Below, one piece after another: positions 24,146-31,290 of a stretch of DNA of 33,893 nucleotides (the first letter of the stretch is position 1; each line of letters starts with the position of its first letter). Position numbers and translations under genes: made by a program. Below the pieces are notes generated by a model that was not told the DNA's origin, made no database searches, and worked only from the letters and a program-made list of their open reading frames with translations. The stretch is from CAYLRF01 sp964385995 (GTDB lineage: Bacteria; Bacillota; Clostridia; Lachnospirales; Lachnospiraceae): contig CAYLRF010000012.1 in NCBI GenBank assembly GCA_964385995.1, positions 1 through 33,893 of the forward strand. The letters are read 5' to 3'.

Positions 24146-25729
24146 ATGTCGCGGATCACAGATGAGATTAAGAGACGGCGGACATTTGCCATCATATCGC
24201 ACCCCGACGCCGGCAAGACGACTCTCACCGAAAAGTTCCTCCTGTACGGGGGAGCCATAAACAAGGCGGGTTCCGTGAAGGGAAAGGCGACGGCGAAACA
24301 CGCCGTGTCCGACTGGATGCAGATCGAAAAGGAACGCGGGATTTCGGTGACGTCTTCGGTGCTTCAGTTTCAATATGACGGTTATTGCGTGAATTTGCTT
24401 GATACGCCGGGACACCGTGATTTTTCCGAGGATACTTACCGCACACTCATGGCGGCGGATTCCGCGGTGATGGTCATAGACGCCGCGAAAGGCGTGGAGG
24501 CGCAGACCAGGAAGCTCTTTAAAGTCTGTGTCATGCGGCATATCCCGATATTTACGTTTATAAATAAGATGGATCGGGAGGCGATGGACACTTTCGCGCT
24601 TCTGGATGACATAGAAAAAGTCCTGGGTATCGCCACTTATCCCGTAAACTGGCCCATAGGCTGCGGCAAGGCCTTTAAGGGGGTATATGACAGAAAGCGT
24701 CGCGAAATAGAGCTGTTTTCCGATACCTTAAAGGGTACGAGCGTCGGCGAAGTGCGAAGGGTGAGCATAGACGATCCCGAGGCGGAGAAACTTATAGGCG
24801 CCGCGCAGAAGGAGAATCTTCTGGAAGAGACGGAACTTTTGGACGGGGCAAGCGCCGATTTTGACATGGATCTTGTCGAGCACGGCGGACTTTCACCCGT
24901 GTTTTTCGGATCGGCTCTCACGAATTTCGGCGTGGAGACATTTCTCAGGCATTTTTTGAAGCTTACTTCCCCGCCGCTTCCGAGGATGACCGATAAGGGC
25001 AGCGTGGATCCCATGCGGGAGACAGATTTTTCCGCGTTTGTGTTTAAGATTCAGGCCAATATGAATAAGGCTCACAGGGACCGCGTGGCTTTCATGCGCG
25101 TCTGCACGGGCAGGTTCGAGGCCGGAATGGACGCGTATCACGTGCAGGGAGGTAAGAAAGTCAGGCTTTCCGGGCCGCAGCAGATCATGGCGGATGAGAG
25201 AAAAATCATCGACGAAGCCTACGGCGGCGATATCATAGGCATTTTCGATCCGGGCATATTTTCCATAGGAGATACGCTCACCTCATCGCCCGAAAAATTC
25301 GCGTATGAGGGCATACCCACGTTCGCTCCGGAGCATTTCGCCCGTGTGCGGCAGGTCGACACGATGAAACGAAAGCAGTTCGTGAAAGGCGTAAGTCAGA
25401 TAGCCGAGGAGGGAGCTGTCAGGATATTCAGGGAAAGTGACTCGGGAATGGAGGAAATCATCGTCGGAGCGGTCGGAATCCTCCAGTTCGACGTGCTTCG
25501 TTACAGACTCGAAAACGAGTACAATGTAAAGATACTGCTTGACATGCTCCCTTATGAGCATATAAGACGGATAGAAAACGAGGATATCGATCCCGACGGG
25601 ATTGTCGGCACGTCGGACATGAAAAAAATCCGTGATCTTAAGGGAGCGGCGTTCCTTCTTTTTGTAAATGAATGGAGCGTGCAAATGACAGTCGATCGAA
25701 ACCCCGGGCTGATTCTTTCGGAATATTAA
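24146..25729 (+). CDS. prfC: Peptide chain release factor 3
   Basis: Translational GTPase that recycles RF1/RF2 from the ribosome after termination. 527 residues, the normal length. GTPase motifs: SHPDAGKTT (18-26), switch region ERGISVTSS, DTPGHRDFSEDTYR, NKMDRE. The insertion typical of RF3 and domains II-III follow, ending FLLFVNEWSVQMTVDRNPG, which separates RF3 from EF-G and LepA. GGGAGAGAAG precedes the ATG. The leader is the 84-bp array with hairpins, so any translational control would act there; that is speculation. Confidence 0.95.
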   Translation: MSRITDEIKRRRTFAIISHPDAGKTTLTEKFLLYGGAINKAGSVKGKATAKHAVSDWMQIEKERGISVTSSVLQFQYDGYCVNLLDTPGHRDFSEDTYRTLMAADSAVMVIDAAKGVEAQTRKLFKVCVMRHIPIFTFINKMDREAMDTFALLDDIEKVLGIATYPVNWPIGCGKAFKGVYDRKRREIELFSDTLKGTSVGEVRRVSIDDPEAEKLIGAAQKENLLEETELLDGASADFDMDLVEHGGLSPVFFGSALTNFGVETFLRHFLKLTSPPLPRMTDKGSVDPMRETDFSAFVFKIQANMNKAHRDRVAFMRVCTGRFEAGMDAYHVQGGKKVRLSGPQQIMADERKIIDEAYGGDIIGIFDPGIFSIGDTLTSSPEKFAYEGIPTFAPEHFARVRQVDTMKRKQFVKGVSQIAEEGAVRIFRESDSGMEEIIVGAVGILQFDVLRYRLENEYNVKILLDMLPYEHIRRIENEDIDPDGIVGTSDMKKIRDLKGAAFLLFVNEWSVQMTVDRNPGLILSEY

Positions 25730-25793
25730 GCCGCCCGGGGGATTCGGGATCTCACGAAGGGCACATGGGCATTCACACGTACGAGAACGAAGC

Positions 25794-25899
25794 GGCGAAG
25801 GCTTAGAAATCATCGGCGGGGGCTTCGGACATCATCGGCGAAGGCTTAGAAATCATCGGCGAAGGATTCGGAACCATCGGCGAAGGCTTCGGACATATC
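25794..25899 (+). repeat. 21-22-bp tandem array between prfC and the IIC-like gene
   Basis: Five units of the form ggcgaaggcttcggacatatc, at 25794, 25815, 25837, 25858 and 25879, in two alternating versions (cttagaaatcatc and cttcggacatc). The rest of the spacer (25730-25793 and 25900-25973) shows no feature beyond a weak purine-rich leader. Confidence 0.88.
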
Positions 25900-25973
25900 G
25901 GTTACACATACGCGGATGAAGTGGAGGCGACGGAAGGCAGAGGGATAAATGATGTTCCGGGCGGGTTTATGAC

Positions 25974-27038
25974 ATGGAAACATTAAAGAAGTATCTGAAT
26001 CGTATATTTATAGACGGTCTTACCGGTATGGCTCAGGGACTTTTCGCGACGCTTATCGTGGGGACTATCGTACAGCAGCTGGGAGCTCTCGCGGGCGGAC
26101 GGATAGGAGACATAACAGTGATCGCGGGCAAGGTCGCGGCCTCTCTTACCGGCGCGGGTATCGGCGTGGGAGTGGCCCGAAGATTTAACGAGGCGCCTCT
26201 TGTGGTAGTCTCAGCCGCCGTCGCGGGCATGATCGGGGCTTTCGCCTCGTCCATAATCTCTGGGAGTATTATCGGGAAGGGAAGCGTCGTCCTTACGGGA
26301 CCCGGAGAACCGCTCGGAGCTTTCATAGCCGCGTATGTGGGAATCGAGATCGGACGTCTGGTGGCGGGTAAGACCAAACTTGACATCATCCTGACGCCGG
26401 CGGTGTCCATCGCTTCCGGGGCCGCGGTCGGGCTTCTTCTCGGTCCGCCCATATCGAAGATGATGAAAGCCCTTGGCGGACTTATAAACTGGGGCACGAA
26501 GCAGCAGCCGTTTATCATGGGGATCGTGGTATCTGTCCTCATGGGGATGATACTTACGCTTCCCATCAGTTCGGCGGCGCTCGGAGTGGTGCTGAATCTT
26601 TCGGGACTCGCGGCGGGAGCCGCGACGGTGGGGTGCTGCTGCAATATGGTCGGCTTCGCGGTGGCGAGCTTTCGCGAGAATAAATTCGGCGGGCTTTTAT
26701 CGCAGGGTATCGGTACTTCCATGCTTCAGATGCCGAACATAGTGCGAAAACCCGTTATCTGGCTTCCGGCTATCTTATCCAGTGCGATATTGGGTCCCGT
26801 GAGCACGATGCTTTTTCACATGGAAAATAACGCCACGGGCTCGGGCATGGGAAGCGCGGGACTTGTGGGGCAGATCATGACGTGGCAGACCATGACGGCG
26901 ACCGAGCCCGGAAGCGTTGTACTTATAAAGATAATCGTGATACAATTTATCCTGCCGGCGTTGCTGTCGCTTGCCATATCGGAGCTTATGCGAAAGATGA
27001 AGCTGATAAAATTCGGCGACATGAAGCTTGAGATGTAG
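25974..27038 (+). CDS. PTS IIC-like integral membrane protein (PTS_EIIC_2 family)
   Basis: 354 residues with about ten hydrophobic, Gly/Ala-rich segments. N-terminal LNRIFIDGLTGMAQGLFATL, the central GPGEPLGAFIAAYVGIEIGR and TLPISSAALGVVLNLSGLAAG with GCCCNMVGFA match my recollection of the PTS_EIIC_2 (Pfam PF13303) family. Such proteins have the IIC fold but usually no linked IIA or IIB, and none is present here. Function is not established; sugar transport and a sensory role are both possible. An enzyme I gene lies about 23 kb away. The ribosome-binding site is weak (CCGGGCGGG). Confidence 0.75.
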   Translation: METLKKYLNRIFIDGLTGMAQGLFATLIVGTIVQQLGALAGGRIGDITVIAGKVAASLTGAGIGVGVARRFNEAPLVVVSAAVAGMIGAFASSIISGSIIGKGSVVLTGPGEPLGAFIAAYVGIEIGRLVAGKTKLDIILTPAVSIASGAAVGLLLGPPISKMMKALGGLINWGTKQQPFIMGIVVSVLMGMILTLPISSAALGVVLNLSGLAAGAATVGCCCNMVGFAVASFRENKFGGLLSQGIGTSMLQMPNIVRKPVIWLPAILSSAILGPVSTMLFHMENNATGSGMGSAGLVGQIMTWQTMTATEPGSVVLIKIIVIQFILPALLSLAISELMRKMKLIKFGDMKLEM

Positions 27039-27051
27039 AGCGGGATGATCC

Positions 27052-27168
27052 GTGATATCTCGTTTATCCCGGGCAATATTTAAAGATATCGGTGCGGGAT
27101 CCGGGGGAACGCGTGGCGCGGTTCAAATTTGTGATGTCACGTTTATCCCCGACATTATTTAAAGGAGA
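27052..27168 (+). repeat. 79-bp direct repeat flanking the relQ leader
   Basis: Copies begin at 27052 and 27131 and share gtgat.tc.cgtttatccc followed by a diverged aatatttaaag/cattatttaaag. Only the second copy carries the functional GGAG of relQ; in the first the equivalent bases are mutated. The first copy starts 13 nt after the preceding stop. Confidence 0.7.
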
Positions 27169-27177
27169 CATAAAAAT

Positions 27178-27861
27178 ATGCAGGAGACTTCAAAGGTAAA
27201 TGAGCCTCCCGAAGCGGTTCGGCCGGAAAAAAATTACGAGGACGTGGACAGCTGGACGTCCGTCATGTTTTTGTATAATTCCGCGCTCAAGGAGGTGAGC
27301 ACGAAGCTTGAGATATTAAACGACGAATTTCAGCATGTCCATCAGTATAATCCCATAGAGCACATCAAGACCAGAATCAAGACTCCGGAGAGCATAGTCA
27401 AGAAACTGAAGCGTTACGGGTATGAGACGTCCATCGAGAACATGATAAAATATGTCAATGACATCGCGGGAGTGAGGCTTATCTGCTCGTTTACGTCGGA
27501 CATCTACCGGCTGGCGGAAATGATAGGAAATCAAAGCGATCTTAAAGTGCTGTCAATCAAGGATTACATAAAAAATCCGAAAGAGAGCGGGTATAAAAGC
27601 TATCATATGCTGATATCGGTGCCTATTTTCCTGTCGGACAGCGTGGTGGATACTAAGGTTGAAATCCAGATTCGCACGATAGCCATGGATTTTTGGGCGA
27701 GCCTCGAGCATAAGATCTACTATAAGTTCGAGGGCAACGCTCCCGATTACATAAGCCGCGACTTAAAGGAGTGCGCCAGAATGGTGTCGGAACTGGATGA
27801 GAGAATGCTTTTACTCAATAACGCCGTGCAGGAATTTTCCGAGAAAGAAGAAAAGTCATAA
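27178..27861 (+). CDS. relQ: Small alarmone synthetase, RelQ/YjbM type (GTP pyrophosphokinase)
   Basis: Makes (p)ppGpp from ATP and GDP/GTP. 227 residues: only a RelA/SpoT synthetase domain with flanking helices, with no hydrolase, TGS or ACT domain, so it is a stand-alone synthetase. Motifs: IKTRIKTPESIVKKLKRYG (nucleotide site), NDIAGVRLICSF, the ESGYKSYHMLI loop and VEIQIRTIAMDFWASLEHK. RelQ rather than RelP is my reading from overall similarity. AAAGGAGACAT precedes the start. The sortase gene follows after 29 bp, suggesting one transcript. Confidence 0.92.
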   Translation: MQETSKVNEPPEAVRPEKNYEDVDSWTSVMFLYNSALKEVSTKLEILNDEFQHVHQYNPIEHIKTRIKTPESIVKKLKRYGYETSIENMIKYVNDIAGVRLICSFTSDIYRLAEMIGNQSDLKVLSIKDYIKNPKESGYKSYHMLISVPIFLSDSVVDTKVEIQIRTIAMDFWASLEHKIYYKFEGNAPDYISRDLKECARMVSELDERMLLLNNAVQEFSEKEEKS

Positions 27862-27890
27862 GTCATCCGATATCGGAAAGGACGGGACAA

Positions 27891-28628
27891 ATGAAAAAAA
27901 AGACAAGGATAATCATCATCGCCGTATGCATTCTTGTGTTCCTCGTGTCGGGAAGTTTTCTTATATATCATTTCGCGACAAGAGACAAAAACGGGAAGAT
28001 CTACAAGGATACTTTAAAGTACAGGCAGGAGCCGAAAGACGAGAAAGAGCAGCCGGTGCAGATACCGATAGATTTCGCGGGGCTTAAGCAGATAAACGAC
28101 GAGATCTACGCCTGGATAGACATACCCGACACGAACATACATTATCCGATAGTGCAGAGCGCCACGGACGATTCATATTACCTTATGAGGACGATAGAGC
28201 GCAGATCGGGATACCCCGGCTCCATATATACGGAGAGGATAAACGCGAAGGATTTCTCGGATTTTAACACGGTGATCTACGGCCACAACATGGCAAACGG
28301 CACCATGTTTAAGCACATCCATAAATTCGAGGATCAGCAGTTTTTCAACGATCACGACACCATCACGGTCTATACCGAGACGAAGATTCTCACCTATAAG
28401 GTATACGCCGCGGTGCTATATGACGACAGACACATACTTTATACGTACAATAATACCGATATCGACGATCGAAGGGCGTTTCTCGCGTCGCTTCGGGAGT
28501 CGAGGAGCTTTAACAATCATTTCCGGGAGGAAGTGAAGCCGGACGAGTACAGTCACCTTATCACGCTCAGCACCTGCACGAACAAGGAAGGACAAAGATA
28601 CATCGTGGTCGGGGTACTTACGAAGTAG
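27891..28628 (+). CDS. srtB: Class B sortase
   Basis: Membrane-anchored cysteine transpeptidase that attaches proteins to cell-wall peptidoglycan or builds pili. 245 residues: positive N-terminus and one membrane anchor (IIIIAVCILVFLVSGSFLIY), linker, then the sortase barrel. The catalytic triad is visible as His132 in VIYGHNM, Cys229 in TLSTCT and Arg236 in GQRYIVV. The length and the extra helix before the active site fit class B. No LPxTG/NPxTx substrate is in the window, so its target is unknown. GGAAAGGACGGGACAA precedes the ATG. The final codons are partly duplicated downstream. Confidence 0.93.
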   Translation: MKKKTRIIIIAVCILVFLVSGSFLIYHFATRDKNGKIYKDTLKYRQEPKDEKEQPVQIPIDFAGLKQINDEIYAWIDIPDTNIHYPIVQSATDDSYYLMRTIERRSGYPGSIYTERINAKDFSDFNTVIYGHNMANGTMFKHIHKFEDQQFFNDHDTITVYTETKILTYKVYAAVLYDDRHILYTYNNTDIDDRRAFLASLRESRSFNNHFREEVKPDEYSHLITLSTCTNKEGQRYIVVGVLTK

Positions 28629-28649
28629 GACGTGCTTACGAAGTGGGGA
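28614..28649 (+). repeat. 18-bp duplication of the sortase 3' end
   Basis: 28614-28631 and 28632-28649 share g.rcttacgaagt.gg. The first copy contains the sortase stop codon. Only two units, but of the same kind as the longer arrays. Confidence 0.6.
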
Positions 28650-28661
28650 TCAGGGACGCGA

Positions 28662-29258
28662 TTAGGGCCTGATATTACCGGCATTTATGTTTTTGTCGAT
28701 GATCTCTTTCATTTTCATCCATATAAAATCCGATGTCTCGGGTAATTTTTCGTTGCGCTTATAAATCTGCGCTTTCGAGACCTCATGTTCTTTCCAACTG
28801 ATGCCGTGTGAGGCGTCATTTAACAAAAGGGGCTGGAAATTATCCAGCATGTGGGCGTATTTCGCGTCGGGCGTCTTATACTCATCGAATTCTTCCCACA
28901 GAGAGCGAAAATAATCCCGTTGATCATCGGGCAGCATACTAAAGACGCGATTCGCGGCCTTTGTTTCCCGTTCTTTTTGGGTGGCTGCCGCCGCCTCGTC
29001 ATAGGCATAAGTATCGCCCGCGTCTATTTCCACCAGATCGTGAACCAGAAGCATGGCTGACGCTCTCGCGGCGTCGGCTCCATCCGGCGCGTATTCTTTC
29101 AGCAATAAGGCCATCAGCGCCGTATGCCATGAGTGCTCCGCGTCATTTTCTTTTCGGCTGCCGTCCGCGAGCGGCGTCTGCCTCATTATGCGTTTCATCC
29201 GGTCAATCTCTGTGATAAAAGAGATTTGCTTATTAAGTCTTTCCTCGGACAGGGACAT
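28662..29258 (-). CDS. HD-domain phosphohydrolase, YfbR/HDDC2-like
   Basis: 198 residues of the HD superfamily. His42 in NDAEHSWH, His73-Asp74 in LLVHDLVEIDAGD, and a later Asp in AHMLDNFQPLLLND supply the metal site. The closest characterised relatives are 5'-deoxynucleotidases acting on dNMPs, so a role in nucleotide pool cleaning is plausible but unproven. AGGTGATG precedes the ATG at 29258. The small gene at 29285-29491 lies 26 bp upstream on the same strand, and the promoter at 29538-29566 probably serves both. Confidence 0.88.
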   Translation of the reverse strand: MSLSEERLNKQISFITEIDRMKRIMRQTPLADGSRKENDAEHSWHTALMALLLKEYAPDGADAARASAMLLVHDLVEIDAGDTYAYDEAAAATQKERETKAANRVFSMLPDDQRDYFRSLWEEFDEYKTPDAKYAHMLDNFQPLLLNDASHGISWKEHEVSKAQIYKRNEKLPETSDFIWMKMKEIIDKNINAGNIRP

Positions 29259-29284
29259 GTCACATCACCTCGAAGGTCACGGAT

Positions 29285-29491
29285 TCACATGGCGGGACAC
29301 ATGAATCTTAATGAAGGGTAGTGTTTACCTTCCGCCGTCTTAAATGCACCCCGGAAATTACCGTTTTTAGCGACTTTAAGTACATCGCCGACGGATTGAT
29401 TGGCCAGGCGGTAAAGACCGGATGTGCTTTGCGCCGAAGCACCTGAACGAGCGTCACGCAGCAGTTCATCGGATTTATTGTTATCATCCAT
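29285..29491 (-). CDS. Small hypothetical protein (68 aa)
   Basis: Not recognised. It is supported as a real gene by an excellent GGAGGT 8 nt before the ATG and a consensus promoter upstream (29538-29566, minus). The protein is hydrophilic, N-terminally acidic (MDDNNKSDELLRDARSG), Ser/Ala-rich in the middle (SGASAQSTSGLYRLANQS), then VGDVLKVAKNGNFRGAFKTAEGK without a signal peptide or membrane segment. It precedes the HD gene by 26 bp. It could be a small soluble partner of the HD enzyme or unrelated; nothing in the sequence decides this. Confidence 0.6.
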   Translation of the reverse strand: MDDNNKSDELLRDARSGASAQSTSGLYRLANQSVGDVLKVAKNGNFRGAFKTAEGKHYPSLRFMCPAM

Positions 29492-29537
29492 AGGAATTTA
29501 CCTCCATGAGTCAAGCTTACGATCCTCAAACAATATA

Positions 29538-29566
29538 ATTATAGGATAAAACGGGGCCGACTTCAA
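29538..29566 (-). promoter_or_regulatory. Sigma-A-type promoter for the small gene and HD gene
   Basis: On the minus strand TTGAAG (29561-29566), 17-bp spacer, TATAAT (29538-29543), about 46 nt before the ATG at 29491. Confidence 0.7.
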
Positions 29567-29609
29567 TTACCGGAGCGTAAATTGGGTGGGTGGGGGTACG
29601 GAACGGTCG

Positions 29610-29638
29610 TTGATAATCGCTTCCGTTTCGGCTATAAT
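29610..29638 (+). promoter_or_regulatory. Sigma-A-type promoter for the DUF4143 ATPase gene
   Basis: TTGATA (29610-29615), 17-bp spacer, TATAAT (29633-29638), 39 nt before the GTG start. It is divergent from the promoter at 29538-29566. Confidence 0.75.
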
Positions 29639-29677
29639 AATATCGAATATTAAATTAGCCTGAAGGAGGGATGCTTT

Positions 29678-30901
29678 GTGTATATAAAAAGACACGCTGA
29701 AAAGACCGTGCAGGAGCTTGCACGAATGTTCGGGGCTGTGCTTGTCGCCGGACCGAGACAGGTGGGCAAGACGACCATGCTGAAAAAGCTGACCGGTGAG
29801 ATGAATTACGTCACGCTGGACGACCCCATGCTCCGGGCAAGCGCCGAGGAGGAAAGAGGAACATTCTTCAAGGACAATCCGCCGCCTGTGTTTGTGGATG
29901 AAATTCAAAAGGCTCCGGCTTTATTTGAACAAATCAAAATATACCTCGATCGGGAGCGGGTAAAAGGCAGGTTCTTTATGTGTGGCTCTCAGCAGTTCAA
30001 AATGATGAAAGGCGTAAGCGAATCCCTTGCGGGACGAATAGGACTTGTCACGTTGCTTGGACTTTCTCTGCGTGAATCCCACAATATCGCATTCGATTTG
30101 CCGTTTTTGCCCACAGAGAAATATTTTTCACAGCGAAAGAGGTATATTTCGAATATTCCATACGATGAAGTATGGCATACGATTCACCGAGGTTCCATGC
30201 CGGAGTTGCAGGACAATCCCGATTTCAGTTGGCAGATGTTTTACGGTGCGTATGTGCGTACCTACATTGAACGTGATGTACGAGAACTGTCGGAAATCGG
30301 GGATACCGTAAAGTTCACAAAATTCATGGTGGCGACAGCAGCCTCTACGGGACAGCTTTTGAATTTGTCGTCTTTGGCAAGAGACATCGGTATCAGTGGG
30401 CCTACCGCAGAACGCTGGCTTTCGATCCTTGTGGCGTCTAACCTTGTGTACCTGCTTTGGCCCTATTCCAATAACATTACAAAAAGAGCGATCAAAACGC
30501 CGAAGCTCTACTTCCTTGACACCGGACTTGCCGCATATCTGACCCGCTGGAATACGCCGGATGTTTTGAAAAACGGTGCGATGGCGGGAGCTTTTTTTGA
30601 AAGCTTTGTGATATCCGAGATCGTGAAGAGTTACTACAATCGGGGAATTTTGGAACTTCCTCTGTACTTCTATCGCGATAAGGACATGAACGAGATAGAT
30701 CTTCTGATTGAAGAAAACGGCGTTCTGTATCCGATTGAGATAAAGAAGCACGCCGATCCGCAAAAAAAAGACTTGGAAGCTTTTGATCTTCTGGAAAAGA
30801 TTCCGGGCGTCAATCGCGGCTTTGGCGGTGTGGTTTGCACGTATGACAGACTCGTCACTCTTCGGGGAGAGGACAAAGTTATCCCTGTGAATTATCTTTA
30901 A
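29678..30901 (+). CDS. AAA ATPase with DUF4143 domain
   Basis: 407 residues. N-terminal AAA_14 ATPase: Walker A GPRQVGKTT (25-33), Walker B PVFVDEIQKAP, then a sensor-like MCGSQQFKMMKG. A winged-helix-like segment (LARDIGISGPTAERWLSIL) precedes the C-terminal DUF4143 region with NEIDLLIEENG...YPIEIKK, a D...E-x-K pattern resembling the PD-(D/E)xK nuclease fold. The start is GTG 29678, set by AAGGAGGG 7 nt upstream. Base composition looks lower in GC than neighbours and TTT/TTG codons are commoner, suggesting horizontal acquisition; it also lies beside a tRNA gene. The family is common in anaerobes and its function is unknown. Confidence 0.88.
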   Translation: MYIKRHAEKTVQELARMFGAVLVAGPRQVGKTTMLKKLTGEMNYVTLDDPMLRASAEEERGTFFKDNPPPVFVDEIQKAPALFEQIKIYLDRERVKGRFFMCGSQQFKMMKGVSESLAGRIGLVTLLGLSLRESHNIAFDLPFLPTEKYFSQRKRYISNIPYDEVWHTIHRGSMPELQDNPDFSWQMFYGAYVRTYIERDVRELSEIGDTVKFTKFMVATAASTGQLLNLSSLARDIGISGPTAERWLSILVASNLVYLLWPYSNNITKRAIKTPKLYFLDTGLAAYLTRWNTPDVLKNGAMAGAFFESFVISEIVKSYYNRGILELPLYFYRDKDMNEIDLLIEENGVLYPIEIKKHADPQKKDLEAFDLLEKIPGVNRGFGGVVCTYDRLVTLRGEDKVIPVNYL

Positions 30902-30908
30902 CCCCACT

Positions 30909-30929
30909 GCCTTGAAATCTCAAGGCTTT
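30909..30929 (+). terminator. Weak hairpin after the DUF4143 ATPase
   Basis: GCCTTGA (30909-30915), AATC loop, TCAAGGC (30920-30926), then only TTT. The perfect 7-bp stem lies 8 nt after the stop. Possibly a weak terminator backed up by the hairpin at 31020-31045. Confidence 0.4.
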
Positions 30930-31015
30930 CGCCGCCGCGTTTTTGTCGCCCCTTTCCGGAAGGGTAGTGCAAAAAATGCAATCCAAGCGCGATCAACAAA
31001 ATACAGACATAAAGA

Positions 31016-31049
31016 AAAACCCCGCACGCGAATTGCGTGTCGGGGTTTT
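31016..31049 (-). terminator. Bidirectional intrinsic terminator between the ATPase gene and tRNA-Ser
   Basis: CCCCGCACGC (31020-31029), loop of five, GCGTGTCGGGG (31035-31045). On the minus strand the hairpin is followed by five T and lies just past the tRNA-Ser 3' end. On the plus strand four T follow, so it can also stop the ATPase transcript. Confidence 0.8.
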
Positions 31050-31056
31050 CGACTGA

Positions 31057-31144
31057 CGGAGAGTGTGGGATTCGAACCCACGTGCCCGTAAACGGACAAC
31101 CGCATTTCGAGTGCGGCTCGTTGCGACCTCTTCGATAACTCTCC
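31057..31144 (-). tRNA. tRNA-Ser (anticodon CGA)
   Basis: 88 nt on the minus strand. Acceptor GGAGAGT (31144-31138) pairs with ACTCTCC (31064-31058), with discriminator G at 31057. The anticodon stem CCGCA/TGCGG encloses loop CTCGAAA, giving CGA (reads UCG). The long variable arm and T-arm GTGGGTTCGAATCCCAC are typical of class II tRNA-Ser. The 3' CCA is not encoded. It has its own promoter and terminator. Confidence 0.95.
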
Positions 31145-31161
31145 CTGACTGAAGCCCTCAC

Positions 31162-31190
31162 ATGATACCACATGCGGCTTCCCGTTACAA
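31162..31190 (-). promoter_or_regulatory. Promoter for tRNA-Ser
   Basis: Minus strand TTGTAA (31185-31190), 17-bp spacer, TATCAT (31162-31167) preceded by TGG, an extended -10, 17 nt before the mature tRNA 5' end. Confidence 0.65.
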
Positions 31191-31290
31191 GCCGCGCATG
31201 TCACGCGGACATAAGGCGGCTTATGCCTATATCATCATTTGCCGCTAAATCTTAAAATGCCGACTTTATACAGATTTCCCACAGTTTTCC

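Noticed and set aside
23909..24541. Long antisense reading frame (210 codons) opposite the prfC leader and start
   Set aside because: It runs through the 84-bp array, so its residues are repetitive by construction, and it overlaps a clear gene. No ribosome-binding site or family match.
30898..31204. Minus-strand reading frames of 91 and 94 codons next to the DUF4143 gene
   Set aside because: They run through the tRNA-Ser gene and its terminator and are not plausible proteins.
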